Shown: positions 55,097 through 64,000, numbered from the stretch's first letter. The stretch is DNA of 64,000 bases from an uncultured Lachnospiraceae bacterium (GCA_947176505.1 CAMWQW010000009.1:1-64000), one strand, 5' to 3'. The notes: generated by a model not told the origin, from the letters alone. Numbers and translations: made by a program.

Positions 55097-55168
55097 GAAA
55101 AAACAGCAGCAGGGGGAGGGCGGTGCGGTGCGCTGCCCTTTCCCGGAAAGGAGAGAGGTGAGGATTAA

Positions 55169-56011
55169 GTGGATATTTTCAAGTTAGGGGAAAAGATACT
55201 TGACCTTCTGGAAATGGTATTTGGTTTCTGGAACAATCAGGTAAGCCTTGTATTTGCCCTGTTGGGGCAGTCCCCGGTAAGTTTTAAAGGAGGCGGTCCG
55301 TGGGGGCTGGTGGAAAGCGTGCAGCCGATCTTCGTGGCAGTGGGTTCCTCCCTTGTAGTGCTGTTCTTCGTGATAGGTTTCTGTTCGGAGAGCGTGGACG
55401 TGCGTGAGGAAATGCGTTTTGAAGTAATCCTGCGTATGCTGATACGGCTCGGACTTTCGGAATGGCTCGTGGCAAACAATGTGACCATAATGAAAGCGTT
55501 CTTCAATACAATCGGGAACCTTGTGAACGCACTGTCGGCGGGGAGTTACACAACGCTTACCATTGACAGCACACAGGCAGAGGTCATAAAGGATTTAGGT
55601 TTCGGTGAGGGGCTTATCATGCTGATACTGGCAGCTCTTTTGAGCGTCATTGTCATTATCTGCGGCTTTTTTATGATATATACGGTCTACTTCCGTTTCC
55701 TGAAAATCATGGTCATCGTGCCAATCGGTTCCATTGCCTTTTCCACGCTGGCGGGCAACCGTAACGTGGCGAACACGGCAAGCACCTATGCCAAATATTT
55801 CTTATCCGTGGTGTTTGAGGCGGTTACGATGGCACTGGCAATCATGCTGTGCAATGCGTTCATCAGTGCGGGGCTTCCGTCCTTTACGGGCAGCTACTCG
55901 GACTGGGCAAAAACACTCATATATCTGTGTGAGATGACCTTTACGATTGCCCTTACCGTGGGGAGCGTGAAAGGGGCGCAGTCGCTTACCAGCAAAGCAT
56001 TAGGATTATAG
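55169..56011 (+). CDS. VirB6/TrbL-like membrane protein
   Basis: A 280-residue protein with about six membrane helices (near 15, 55-75, 95-115, 140-165, 170-200, 215-240). VFEAVTMALAIMLCNAF and FRFLKIMVIVPIGSIAFSTLAGN are typical. VirB6 forms the inner-membrane pore of the channel. Start is GTG 55169 with GGAGAGAGG upstream. Confidence 0.8.
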   Translation: MDIFKLGEKILDLLEMVFGFWNNQVSLVFALLGQSPVSFKGGGPWGLVESVQPIFVAVGSSLVVLFFVIGFCSESVDVREEMRFEVILRMLIRLGLSEWLVANNVTIMKAFFNTIGNLVNALSAGSYTTLTIDSTQAEVIKDLGFGEGLIMLILAALLSVIVIICGFFMIYTVYFRFLKIMVIVPIGSIAFSTLAGNRNVANTASTYAKYFLSVVFEAVTMALAIMLCNAFISAGLPSFTGSYSDWAKTLIYLCEMTFTIALTVGSVKGAQSLTSKALGL

Positions 56012-56020
56012 GAGGGCAGT

Positions 56021-57076
56021 ATGGAAATAAGACCATTGACACAGGCGGAACAGAAATACGCTTACAAACAGAGTATGCAGATCCGGGGACAGACAGGAAG
56101 CATCGGAATCCTGCAGGGCGGATATGGGGCAGACAATGAATTTCATTCCGAGTTCCATGAATTAAGCAATCGGTTGAAAACGGATGAATTTGAGGCGCAG
56201 TTACAGGAAGTATTAAATTCCGGCGAAAACAGTGTTTTGCAAAATCTGGATGCAATGCGGGAATTTACGCTGCTGCATCCCCAAAATGGATTTCCGGGGG
56301 CGGAGTACGGTTTCCGTGTGGAAACAGAAAAGTTCGCATTCCTTGTACGCTGCAATCCTGAAAAAGAGAGTGACAATATAGAAATCCACTGTTATGTGAA
56401 AGAATGGCTGGACCACCATATCAGTAAGGCAGAAAAGGGCATCCGGTTCATTAACAGCAGGTATGATGAGCTGTTCCGCATTGAAGATGGGGAGAAGATT
56501 AAAATCAGGTATTCGGACGGCGGGGAACAGGAGCGTGTCTGCCGCTATATTGATGAAACCCATACGGAAGTCGGCAGCAATCTGTACCATATCTGCCAGT
56601 TTGCAGAGATCATGGAACGGAATGGTTCGGAATATACACCAGTGAAGCCGGAAACAGTGCAGACGGAAGAAAAAACGGAGGGGACACTGGAACTGGAAAC
56701 CAAATTTGGGACTACGGAAAATGTAACGCTGACAGTCAACACCTATGTGGATAACAACAGCCTTTATGTAGGAATGACAACAGAGGAGGACGGTTTCCCG
56801 GAGCCTTACGGCGATGTGACGGTAAACCTGCTTTCTTCCGTACCGCCCTACTGTGCCTTTGTGGATACAAACAACATGCCGGAACTTGAGGATTTCCTTG
56901 TGAAAAACGGGATTGCGGAGTTCACGGGAATAGAGCAGAGGAGCGGCTATTGCAGTTATCCCCTTTATCTGTTCAGTGCGGAAAAGATGCGTGGACTCTG
57001 CCCTGATGGAATGGCAGCATATGAGCAGGCAAACGGATTTGACAAGAAGCCGGAGAAAAAAGAAAAAAGCAGGTAG
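56021..57076 (+). CDS. DUF4313-domain ICE protein
   Basis: A 351-residue protein. The C-terminal about 120 residues (VTLTVNTYVDNNSLYVGM, then GDVTVNLLSSVPPYCAFVDTN, and YPLYLF) match DUF4313. The N-terminus (PLTQAEQKYAYKQSMQIRGQTGSIG) resembles a short module found at the start of other large ICE proteins, so this may be a fusion. AGGAGGG lies 4 bases upstream. No membrane helix. Unknown role between VirB6 and PrgI. Confidence 0.7.
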   Translation: MEIRPLTQAEQKYAYKQSMQIRGQTGSIGILQGGYGADNEFHSEFHELSNRLKTDEFEAQLQEVLNSGENSVLQNLDAMREFTLLHPQNGFPGAEYGFRVETEKFAFLVRCNPEKESDNIEIHCYVKEWLDHHISKAEKGIRFINSRYDELFRIEDGEKIKIRYSDGGEQERVCRYIDETHTEVGSNLYHICQFAEIMERNGSEYTPVKPETVQTEEKTEGTLELETKFGTTENVTLTVNTYVDNNSLYVGMTTEEDGFPEPYGDVTVNLLSSVPPYCAFVDTNNMPELEDFLVKNGIAEFTGIEQRSGYCSYPLYLFSAEKMRGLCPDGMAAYEQANGFDKKPEKKEKSR

Positions 57077-57097
57077 GAACAGACAGGAGGTGTAAAG

Positions 57098-57526
57098 ATG
57101 GTAATTGAAATCAACAAGGATATAGACCGTTACAAGGAATCGGTTGTCATGGGGCTGACGGCAAAGCAGCTTATTTTCTCCGTGGCGTCGGTTGCGGCAG
57201 GCGGCGGGATCGTGCTGTTACTGTACCGCTATATCGGTCTTACTCCCAGTGTATATGTGGCAATCCCGGTTGCCGCCCCGATAGCGCTCGGAGGGTTCTA
57301 TTCGTTCAACGGGATGGGGTTTTATGAGTATATGGGGAGAAAAATGCGTATGCTCTTTGCCAACCGCCCGCTTGCCTATGCGTCCACCGAAGGGGAGGAA
57401 ACAATCCGTGAGATACGCATGGAGGAGGAAGCTGTGAAAAAGGCAGATAAAAAGAAGGGCAGAAAGAAAGGCAGCGGGAAAAAGAAAACAAGCAAAAAAA
57501 ATAAGAAAGGCAGGAAAAGAAAATGA
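57098..57526 (+). CDS. PrgI-family (VirB3-like) protein
   Basis: A 142-residue protein. Two membrane helices (about 25-45 and 52-70) are framed by INKDIDRYKESVVMGLTAKQL at the start and GFYEYMGRKMRMLFANRPLAY after them. A very Lys-rich tail ends it. VirB3/PrgI proteins anchor VirB4 to the membrane. GGAGGTG 5 bases before ATG. Its stop overlaps the next start. Confidence 0.85.
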   Translation: MVIEINKDIDRYKESVVMGLTAKQLIFSVASVAAGGGIVLLLYRYIGLTPSVYVAIPVAAPIALGGFYSFNGMGFYEYMGRKMRMLFANRPLAYASTEGEETIREIRMEEEAVKKADKKKGRKKGSGKKKTSKKNKKGRKRK

Positions 57527-57618
57527 TGAAGAAGAAAGCAGTGAAAGTAGCAGCAGGGATCGTTGCAGTAGTAGTGGGAGCCGTTATCGGCACAGCCATT
57601 TACAGGGCAAAGCATTAA
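57523..57618 (+). CDS. Tiny membrane peptide, first of pair (31 aa)
   Basis: ATG 57523 overlaps the PrgI stop. MMKKKAVKVAAGIVAVVV and then GAVIGTAIYRAKH: a positive start, one membrane helix and a basic end. The next peptide has the same plan. A helper of the channel is possible. Confidence 0.5.
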   Translation: MMKKKAVKVAAGIVAVVVGAVIGTAIYRAKH

Positions 57619-57650
57619 GGAACCCATAAAAAAGGAAAGGAGGCAGGCAT

Positions 57651-57737
57651 ATGAAAAAGAGAACAGGGAAAATCGTGGCTGTTGTTGCAGTCATCGCAGC
57701 CGCAGTAGGCGTAATCGTGTACAGAATCAGACATTAG
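57651..57737 (+). CDS. Tiny membrane peptide, second of pair (28 aa)
   Basis: AAGGAAAGGAGG lies before ATG 57651. MKKRTGKIVAVVAVIAAA, then VGVIVYRIRH. It resembles the 31-residue peptide in its start, helix and YRxxH end. The ribosome site is strong. Confidence 0.5.
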   Translation: MKKRTGKIVAVVAVIAAAVGVIVYRIRH

Positions 57738-57802
57738 GAAAAACACAAAGCAACTATAAGTGGAATAACTGACCTTTATTGGTCGGGAAGTTCCGGTATC
57801 AT

Positions 57803-57824
57803 GCAGCCGGGACTTCCCGGCTGC
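57803..57824. terminator. Hairpin upstream of virB4
   Basis: GCAGCCGGGA (57803-57812) and TCCCGGCTGC (57815-57824) pair perfectly with a 2-base loop. A second, overlapping pairing, GGGAAGTTCCGG with CCGGGACTTCCC, competes with it. The T-run after it is weak, so it may trim or partly stop the transcript. Confidence 0.45.
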
Positions 57825-57858
57825 AATGCCTTTTATGGCATAGAATAGGAGGTCAGAT

Positions 57859-60234
57859 TTGGGCTTATTTGCAGACGGGTTTAAGGAGCTGAAAAAAGCA
57901 AGCGAACCGCTTTACAAAGCACCGAAATCCATACAACAGACGATTGAGATCATGAAGGTGGCAGAGAACGGCATTTTTGAAGTGGCAAAGAACCGCTTCT
58001 CCAAGTGTTACCGTTTTCAGGACATCAATTATACCACTACAAATGAAACAGAGCAGATTGACATTTTTGAGCGTTACTGCAAGTTTTTAAATTCGCTTGA
58101 TGTGAGTTTTAAAATTACAATCAACAATAAGAACAAGGACATGGAACAGGTCAGAGACTATGTGTTCTTGCAGCGGCAGAATGATGGATATGACGGTTTC
58201 CGCAGGATTTACAATGACATCATGGAACAGAAGATCCATGAGGGCAGGCAGGGGATTGAGCAGGAACGCTATCTTACCATTACCATTGAACGCAAAAACT
58301 TTGAGGAGGCAAAGGCGCAGTTTGCAACCATTGAAGCGTCGGTGCATAAGGCATTCGGGGAACTGGGAGCTGAGATCGTGCCGCTTTCCGGCAATGAGCG
58401 TATCAAGGTACTGTATGACTATTACCATCTGGGGGATGAGAACAGTTTTGATTTTGACATCAGGGAGGCAAAAAAGGTCGGTGCAGACTTCCGCAATGAC
58501 CTGTGCAACGGCATGATACAGTTTTACCCGGACTATTTTAAGGACGAAAAGAAATTCTGCCGTGCGTTGTTCATCAAGAAATACCCGTCCAGCCTTTCAG
58601 ACCGTTTCCTGAATGAGATCACAAGCCTTCCGGTACATTCCATCACAAGCATTGATGTAGTGCCTATCCCAAAGGATATGACAACAAAGATTTTGCAGAA
58701 GAAATACCTCGGTATTGAATCGGACATCATCAAGCAGCAGCGTGTGAGGAACAAGAACAACGATTTTTCATCGGAAATCTCATACAACAAGCGGATTGAG
58801 AAAAAAGAGATTGAGGAGATCATGGACGATGTAAGGGAAAATGACCAGTGCCTTTATTATGTGTCCGTAACGATTATCCTTATGGCAGACACGAAAGAGG
58901 AACTTGACAGCATGACGGAGACGGTGGAAACCATAGGCAAGCGGAACTCCGTCACGATAGAGGAACACTATCTGAAACAGAGGGAGTCATTAAATACCGC
59001 ACTGCCGATTGGGGTAAGGCAGGTGGAAACCATGCGCACCATGCTGACACAAAGCCTTGCGGTGCTTATGCCTTTCAACGTGCAGGAACTGAACGACAAA
59101 CAGGGCTGTTATTATGGTATCAATCAGGTGTCAAAGAACATCAATATCGGAAACCGCAAAAAGCTGATTAACGGCAACGGCTTTGTGTTCGGTGTTCCGG
59201 GTTCGGGCAAGTCATTTTTCTGTAAAATGGAAATGGGCAACGTGTTCTTATCCGGCAATGATGAGATTATTGTCATTGATCCGATGAATGAATACTTTGA
59301 TATTGCGCAGACTTACGGCGGGACAGTGGTGAATATGTCAACCTATACGGATAACTATGTCAATCCGCTTGATATGGACGTATGGAGTCTTGACCTTAAC
59401 GACAGCAAGGGCATGATAAGGGAAAAAGGGGAATTTATGCTCGGACTGTGTGAACAGTGTATGGGGGAAAGCCTTAATTCAAGGCAGAAGTCCATTATTG
59501 ACCGCTGTGTACGCAAGCTCTACATTGAGATTGCAAGGAACAGGGAGAAATATGTGCCGATCATGTCCGATTTCTATGAGATACTGATGAACCAGCCAGA
59601 GGACGAGGCAAGGGATATAGCACTGTCACTGGAACTGTTTGTCAACGGTTCGCTGAATATCTTCAACCACCAGACGAATGTGGATGTGGATAACCGCTTT
59701 ACGGTATATGGAATCCGTGACTTGGGTACGGAACTTTCGCCAATTACCATGCTTGTAATGATGGAGAGCATACAGAACCGCATCATTGCAAACGGCAAGA
59801 GGGGCATTGCAACATGGCTCTACATTGACGAGTTCCATGTGCTGTTAAATTCGGAGTATTCCGCTAAGTATTTACAGCAGTTATGGAAGAAAGTGAGAAA
59901 ACAGGGCGGCTTGTGTACAGGTATCACGCAGAACATTGTTGACCTGCTGCAAAATTACACGGCTACAACCATGCTTGCAAACTCGGAGTTCGTGGCTCTC
60001 TTGAAACAGGCGAACACAGACAGTTCACGCATGGCAGAAGTAATCGGCGTGTCGGAGGCGCAGTTGCGTTTTGTAACCAATACGTCAAGCGGAATGGGGC
60101 TTATGAAGTGCGGGAACGTGGTAATCCCGTTTGATAATACCATTGAAAAGGGGACAGACCTCTATAACCTGTATAATACCAATATCCATGAGAAAATCGC
60201 AATGGAGAAGAAAAAGAATGCTGAACAGCAGTAA
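57859..60234 (+). CDS. virB4: VirB4-family conjugation ATPase
   Basis: A 791-residue ATPase that powers the channel. Walker A GVPGSGKSF (445-453) and Walker B LYIDEFH (654-660) are intact. TQNIVDLLQNY and TMLANSEFVALLKQ are typical VirB4 motifs. TTG 57859 is the start, with AGGAGG 8 bases upstream. The N-terminal half binds PrgI and other membrane parts. Confidence 0.95.
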   Translation: MGLFADGFKELKKASEPLYKAPKSIQQTIEIMKVAENGIFEVAKNRFSKCYRFQDINYTTTNETEQIDIFERYCKFLNSLDVSFKITINNKNKDMEQVRDYVFLQRQNDGYDGFRRIYNDIMEQKIHEGRQGIEQERYLTITIERKNFEEAKAQFATIEASVHKAFGELGAEIVPLSGNERIKVLYDYYHLGDENSFDFDIREAKKVGADFRNDLCNGMIQFYPDYFKDEKKFCRALFIKKYPSSLSDRFLNEITSLPVHSITSIDVVPIPKDMTTKILQKKYLGIESDIIKQQRVRNKNNDFSSEISYNKRIEKKEIEEIMDDVRENDQCLYYVSVTIILMADTKEELDSMTETVETIGKRNSVTIEEHYLKQRESLNTALPIGVRQVETMRTMLTQSLAVLMPFNVQELNDKQGCYYGINQVSKNINIGNRKKLINGNGFVFGVPGSGKSFFCKMEMGNVFLSGNDEIIVIDPMNEYFDIAQTYGGTVVNMSTYTDNYVNPLDMDVWSLDLNDSKGMIREKGEFMLGLCEQCMGESLNSRQKSIIDRCVRKLYIEIARNREKYVPIMSDFYEILMNQPEDEARDIALSLELFVNGSLNIFNHQTNVDVDNRFTVYGIRDLGTELSPITMLVMMESIQNRIIANGKRGIATWLYIDEFHVLLNSEYSAKYLQQLWKKVRKQGGLCTGITQNIVDLLQNYTATTMLANSEFVALLKQANTDSSRMAEVIGVSEAQLRFVTNTSSGMGLMKCGNVVIPFDNTIEKGTDLYNLYNTNIHEKIAMEKKKNAEQQ

Positions 60235-60305
60235 ATAGTCACACTTTGGCAATACAGGGTTAAGGGCAGGACTTATGGCTCTGCCCTTACAGATTGGAGG
60301 CTGTT

Positions 60306-60926
60306 ATGAATATTACGGATATGATTCTTGTGACGGAAAAACACAAAGGGAGCGAAGCAAATTCACTTATGGATTTACTTGATTTTATTGATTTTGCAGT
60401 GAAAGAGAGCTGGCTGTCATTGAAAGAACTTGCTGAGGATATGGAAACACTTGGAAGGACGTGCGGAGGAAAAGAAAAATGGATGGAGAGTTGTTTTGCG
60501 GAGAACACAACACTTTTTGCAAGGTACTGTGCAGATGAAAAGCAACTGGAAACATTTTTGCGGGGAGGATATAACACAGACAAGGAATGGAGATTTGACA
60601 GACAGAGATGTTCCGAAGAATGCCTTGACTGCCTGAAATTACTGGGTATCAGTACGAATGACAGTTTACGGCAGGAGTATGGGGCATCCGGGCAGATGAA
60701 GGAGATCGACGCCTGCCGTTCCCGTCTGCGGGACAAGTTCAATCTGTTCTACACGCTGTCACAAAATGCGCTTGCAACCGACAGTATCAAAAGTGAAGCG
60801 GTAAAGGCGATGTATGAAGAATTTGGGACGGGCAGGCAGGAAGTATTCATAAATAATCTTGAGAATGGAAAATACGATCCGGGTTTTACGCATGAAGCAA
60901 AGCAGCGGAAAGAAAGGGCAATCTGA
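60306..60926 (+). CDS. ICE hypothetical protein (206 aa), paralogue of the gene at 63909
   Basis: It opens MNITDMILVTEKHKGSEANS and is helical and acidic. TTGGAGG lies 5 bases before ATG 60306. The gene at 63909 opens MKLEDMIMVVENRKGTETNY, the same pattern. The conserved helical lead may hold a channel-binding site. Unrecognised. Confidence 0.65.
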   Translation: MNITDMILVTEKHKGSEANSLMDLLDFIDFAVKESWLSLKELAEDMETLGRTCGGKEKWMESCFAENTTLFARYCADEKQLETFLRGGYNTDKEWRFDRQRCSEECLDCLKLLGISTNDSLRQEYGASGQMKEIDACRSRLRDKFNLFYTLSQNALATDSIKSEAVKAMYEEFGTGRQEVFINNLENGKYDPGFTHEAKQRKERAI

Positions 60927-60988
60927 ACGGCATTTAAGCCATATGGTTTAGGTGCTGTTTTTTTGCCCTGAAACGGAGGTGAGGCAGA

Positions 60989-63259
60989 TTGAACATTAAA
61001 AAAGTGGATGACAAGCCTATGGTGATCCACACAAAGGAAAAGCCCAAACTGAAAATAAAGGGAACACCCGAAACAAAAATCAAGGGCAGGAATGTTCTTA
61101 CCGTCCAGCATGGTCCGAAGATTGCAGGAACCGTGGCAGAGAAAAACGTGGCAGCAGACGGGAAGATAAAGTTAAAAAAGAGTTCTGTCCATGTTACGGA
61201 TAAAAGAAAGACAGGGCAGACAAAAACGGCTGCTGGAAACGTGGAATACAGGGTCAGAAAAGACAATGGGACTGCGCAGGGCGGATATGCGGACACACCC
61301 ATGCGGGGCAGAGATGGTAACGGTAATGTGCAAAGCAGAAACAGCAGCGGAACTATGTATGGCAGAAAAGAAAATGTAACTGCACAGCACAGATGCAGCA
61401 GCGAAAACATGCAAAGCGGGAACCTCTACGGAACATTTCAGGACAGGACTGTACAGGGCAGGAGAGAAAGCAGGACTATACAGGACAGATATGCGGACAC
61501 AACCATGCAGGGCAGACAGGGGAAAGAGCAGGAAGTCCGGCAGTCCGTGAACCGTGAAAACCGTATGTATGCAAAGCAGACAGGGGTTGCTTCGTACCGT
61601 AAAACGAAAGCGGAAAAGGAGGCGGCAATCAAAAAGAAGCCCCCGGTGTCTGCGGCTGTTGTTTCCGTGGCGGCTAAGACCGCATTAGATGAAATGGACG
61701 GCGGAAATGAAGTGTATGAGGCATATATGGCGGCTGATGCGCTGGCAAAGCCTGCCACAAATGCCGTCGATGCGGGCAGGAATCTCTACCGTTCAAAAGC
61801 GGCAAAGGAAAAACAGCAGAGGATCAAGAAAAAACAGTCCAGAAGCCGTATCAGGGAAAAGGCAGTAAAGGAAAGTGCGGTTAAGGCAGCAAGGAAAACT
61901 GCACAGACGGCGGCAAAGGAAACAGCAAAAGAGACAGGGAAGAAAGTGGCGAAAGAAACATCAAAAGCTGCGGCAAAAACAGCGGCGGCTACGGCAGGTA
62001 CAGGGGCAGGCGGCGTACTTGCCGGAATTGCGGCGGGTGAGGCTGTCGGGATTGCTATGGATAAGCGTGATGTGAAAAATTCCACAAGGAACCGTATGAT
62101 AAAGCTGTTTGTGGCAAAACTGCGGCAGGAAGAAAATCAGGACAATATCGGGAAAGCCTTAAAAGACATCGTGATGCTGCGTTTTTCCATGATGGCAAAG
62201 TACATTGTGCGTTATGTCGGGCTGTTCCTGATCGGATTGTTTGCGCTGGTGGCTCTGGTTGCGCTCCCTATTATTGCTGTTATAGCAGTCATTTACAATT
62301 CGCCGTTTGCAATCTTCTTCCCGTCCATATCATCGGGAGAAACGACACAGGAAGTCCTTTCAGCATATGTGGCAGAGTTTAATGAGGAAGTCAGGGAGCA
62401 ACTGGAAAATCATGACGGTTATGATACCAGTGAGAAAATCTATGTCAATTTTGAGGGTTCCGGCACACCGGACAATTTCTGTGACATTCTCATGGTATAC
62501 ATGATAAAGCACGGCGACGGCGATACGGCAACGGATATGACGGATAAGGCAAAGCAGAACCTGAAAGCCGTCTTTGATGATATGTGCAGCTATACCATTA
62601 CCAGCAGGACGGATACGGACACTGATGATGAGGGCAACACGACAACCACGACGGTAAAAGAGGTCAACGTGGAACTGAAAACATGTTATGACATGATTTC
62701 CGTCTATGGGTTCAATGCGGAAGAACAGGCGATGCTTGCCGAACTGATGAAGCCGGAATACCTTGCAATGATCGGTTATACTGGCGGCGGAGGGGGCGGC
62801 GATCCGGGAGAAGCGATTTCGCCGGAACAATATCAGGCAATCGTGGATGCCATTTCAGATGAAAACGGAAAGAAGGTAGTGGCGTTTGCACTGTCAAAGG
62901 TAGGCTATCCGTACAGTCAGGCATACCGTGACAGCGGGGATTATTATGATTGCAGCTCGCTTGCCTACTATGCATGGCGCAGTGCAGGGGTTAGCATCAT
63001 GTACGAGGGTTCCAATACGGCGGCAAGTGAGGGAAAACTCTGTTATGACAATAACCTGCTTGTGAATTATGACGAGATGCAGCCGGGGGACCTGATATTT
63101 TACAGTTATGAAAGGAACGGGCGCTTTATGAACATTTCGCATGTGGCGATCTATGCAGGCAACGGAAAGGTGGTGGAGGCAGCAAATACACGTCTTGGCG
63201 TTGTGTACAGACCAGTGCAGGGGCGTTCTTCCATTGTGTTCATAGGCAGACCGAGATAG
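60989..63259 (+). CDS. CD1108-like mobile element protein with NlpC/P60 peptidoglycan hydrolase domain
   Basis: A 756-residue protein. The first 390 residues are charged and low-complexity, with repeats around GRRESRTIQDRYADTTMQGR. One membrane helix (about 407-435) follows, then an outside region. NlpC/P60 at the C-terminus (about 630-756): Cys655 in YYDCSSLAYYAW and His718 in ISHVAIYAG. The enzyme should open the wall for the channel. TTG 60989 with GGAGGTGAGG upstream. Confidence 0.88.
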   Translation: MNIKKVDDKPMVIHTKEKPKLKIKGTPETKIKGRNVLTVQHGPKIAGTVAEKNVAADGKIKLKKSSVHVTDKRKTGQTKTAAGNVEYRVRKDNGTAQGGYADTPMRGRDGNGNVQSRNSSGTMYGRKENVTAQHRCSSENMQSGNLYGTFQDRTVQGRRESRTIQDRYADTTMQGRQGKEQEVRQSVNRENRMYAKQTGVASYRKTKAEKEAAIKKKPPVSAAVVSVAAKTALDEMDGGNEVYEAYMAADALAKPATNAVDAGRNLYRSKAAKEKQQRIKKKQSRSRIREKAVKESAVKAARKTAQTAAKETAKETGKKVAKETSKAAAKTAAATAGTGAGGVLAGIAAGEAVGIAMDKRDVKNSTRNRMIKLFVAKLRQEENQDNIGKALKDIVMLRFSMMAKYIVRYVGLFLIGLFALVALVALPIIAVIAVIYNSPFAIFFPSISSGETTQEVLSAYVAEFNEEVREQLENHDGYDTSEKIYVNFEGSGTPDNFCDILMVYMIKHGDGDTATDMTDKAKQNLKAVFDDMCSYTITSRTDTDTDDEGNTTTTTVKEVNVELKTCYDMISVYGFNAEEQAMLAELMKPEYLAMIGYTGGGGGGDPGEAISPEQYQAIVDAISDENGKKVVAFALSKVGYPYSQAYRDSGDYYDCSSLAYYAWRSAGVSIMYEGSNTAASEGKLCYDNNLLVNYDEMQPGDLIFYSYERNGRFMNISHVAIYAGNGKVVEAANTRLGVVYRPVQGRSSIVFIGRPR

Positions 63260-63268
63260 GCGGTGCGT

Positions 63269-63874
63269 ATGGGAAAAAAGAAAGAAAATGAAAACCTTGC
63301 GGGAGAACTTGCAAGTTCGTTTGCACAGTGGGAATACCTGAAAGAACATGGCGGCAGTGATCCGTTTTATGCGGACGGAACGAATATGAACCTTGTGAGG
63401 AACCACATCATGTATTATAAAAACAGGATGGTGGAGGAGTATGGTGCTGATTATGAAAAATACCCTGAAATTTTCTACCGTGAGCTGCCGCCGGAGGTAA
63501 AAAACAGCTATATGGCAAGGGCGGGGGAGATAAAGGACGGTGCGGCACAGGCATTGGAATATTATATTTCTGATCCCAACTTCCTGTATCTTCTTGCTAA
63601 CAAGGATATGCTGACAGAAAAAGAGGCAAAGCAGATAAGCCTTTATAACGTGCTTGGTTATGCTTCAGGACTTGCAAAAGCCATAAAGGACGGGGATCTG
63701 ATTTCAATGCGCCGACATGCGGGCAGACCGGAGGGGTATCTGGAGTCCTTTGCCCAGTGTGCCACACGGATGATGCAACTGATAGATGAAAAGAAAAAAG
63801 CTCCGGAACAGGTGCAGGGAAACGGGCAGCTTTCCCTGTTCCAGTTCGGCATGGAAGCAGGGCAGTGCCGATAG
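63269..63874 (+). CDS. ICE hypothetical protein (201 aa)
   Basis: A helical soluble protein with FAQWEYLKEHGGSDPFYADGTNMNLVRNHIMYYK. ATG 63269 is used; GTG 63263 is possible. The stop is 34 bases before the next gene. Proteins like this follow NlpC/P60 genes in related elements. Unknown function. Confidence 0.65.
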   Translation: MGKKKENENLAGELASSFAQWEYLKEHGGSDPFYADGTNMNLVRNHIMYYKNRMVEEYGADYEKYPEIFYRELPPEVKNSYMARAGEIKDGAAQALEYYISDPNFLYLLANKDMLTEKEAKQISLYNVLGYASGLAKAIKDGDLISMRRHAGRPEGYLESFAQCATRMMQLIDEKKKAPEQVQGNGQLSLFQFGMEAGQCR

Positions 63875-63908
63875 GCGCTGCCTTTTATGCGGATAAAAGG
63901 AGGAAGGC

Positions 63909-64000
63909 ATGAAGTTAGAAGATATGATTATGGTGGTGGAAAACCGGAAAGGGACGGAAACAAACTATCTGCTGAATCTTACGGACTATATGGAAACAGC
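63909..64000 (+). CDS. Paralogue of the 206-residue ICE protein (cut by window edge)
   Basis: ATG 63909 follows AAAGGAGGAAGG. The 30 codons seen read MKLEDMIMVVENRKGTETNY and LLNLTDYMETA. This matches the start of the 60306 gene position by position (DMI, V, E, KG, L, D), so the two are probably duplicates flanking the hydrolase gene. Confidence 0.65.
   Translation, partial: MKLEDMIMVVENRKGTETNYLLNLTDYMET

Larger units (their letters stand above)
30829..64000 (+). mobile_element. Integrative conjugative element, Tn1549-like Clostridia type (left part; right end outside window)
   Basis: The left boundary is set by the broken aldo/keto reductase at about 30,829. All genes to the window edge read on the plus strand and include a full MOBP-type mobilisation set (MobC, relaxase), a VirD4 coupling protein, and VirB2-, VirB3-, VirB4- and VirB6-like channel parts with an NlpC/P60 hydrolase. 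Base composition is higher in G+C than the left flank in most genes. No resistance gene was seen. Integrase and excision genes are expected near the right end. Confidence 0.9.

Overview
The window looks like a chromosome segment from a spore-forming, anaerobic Clostridia member of the Lachnospiraceae type. It carries spore genes (a collagen-repeat exosporium-like protein, spoIIM, a SpoVB-type flippase), AAGGAGG ribosome sites, σA promoters, GAAC-N4-GTTC SOS boxes and a bile-salt-hydrolase-type amidase. The genus is not decidable from this sequence. No rRNA, tRNA or CRISPR array was found.

Bases 1-4600 hold the 3' end of a BclA-like glycoprotein gene. A graveyard of mobile-element debris follows: a DUF1016/YhcG nuclease C-terminal half joined to the start of another gene, a DUF6061-like gene, unreadable ICE remnants and the first codons of a serine recombinase. 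An intact DHFR-fold reductase gene and an unknown membrane-protein gene sit among them. From 4.6 to 30.3 kb is ordinary chromosome: a flavodoxin and a TetR/EFR1-type flavodoxin-ferredoxin pair; aroA coupled to a Nudix-GNAT fusion; a choloylglycine hydrolase homologue; SOS-controlled recA-recX; rny; a PLP aminotransferase; an ADP-ribose pyrophosphatase-like Nudix protein; spoIIM-xerD; a BceRS-AB-like two-component/ABC module; a MarR-MATE efflux operon with two operators on its promoter; a spoVB-like gene with a DAHP synthase; and mnmA.

At about 30,829 an aldo/keto reductase gene is cut after about 111 codons, and an integrative conjugative element (ICE) of the Tn1549-like Clostridia type begins. 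It runs past the right edge of the window. Its left part has small genes, a ParM/ParR-like partition pair, a duplicated 60-residue hydrophobic peptide gene, a decayed lipoprotein gene and a 1,790-residue thioester/CnaB sortase-anchored adhesin. The adhesin has its own promoter, an inverted repeat over that promoter, and a terminator in its leader. A regulatory and DNA-processing section follows (XRE regulator, DUF5688, RadC-like, Toprim), then an AT-rich block of repeated octamers and hairpins that is a candidate origin of transfer.

The transfer section has an LPD28-type protein, MobC, a MOBP-type relaxase, PcfB and a VirD4/TraG coupling ATPase. The coupling ATPase is split by a 2.5-kb group II intron inserted at the codons of its conserved DEFA motif. 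Next come Maff2 (pilin-like), a VirB6-like membrane protein, PrgI (VirB3-like), two tiny membrane peptides, VirB4 and an NlpC/P60 cell-wall hydrolase. Relaxase and MobC would nick and pilot the DNA, VirD4 would couple it to the channel, VirB4 would power the channel, and the hydrolase would open the wall. The adhesin may hold cells to a surface or to each other. The integrase and right end lie outside the window.
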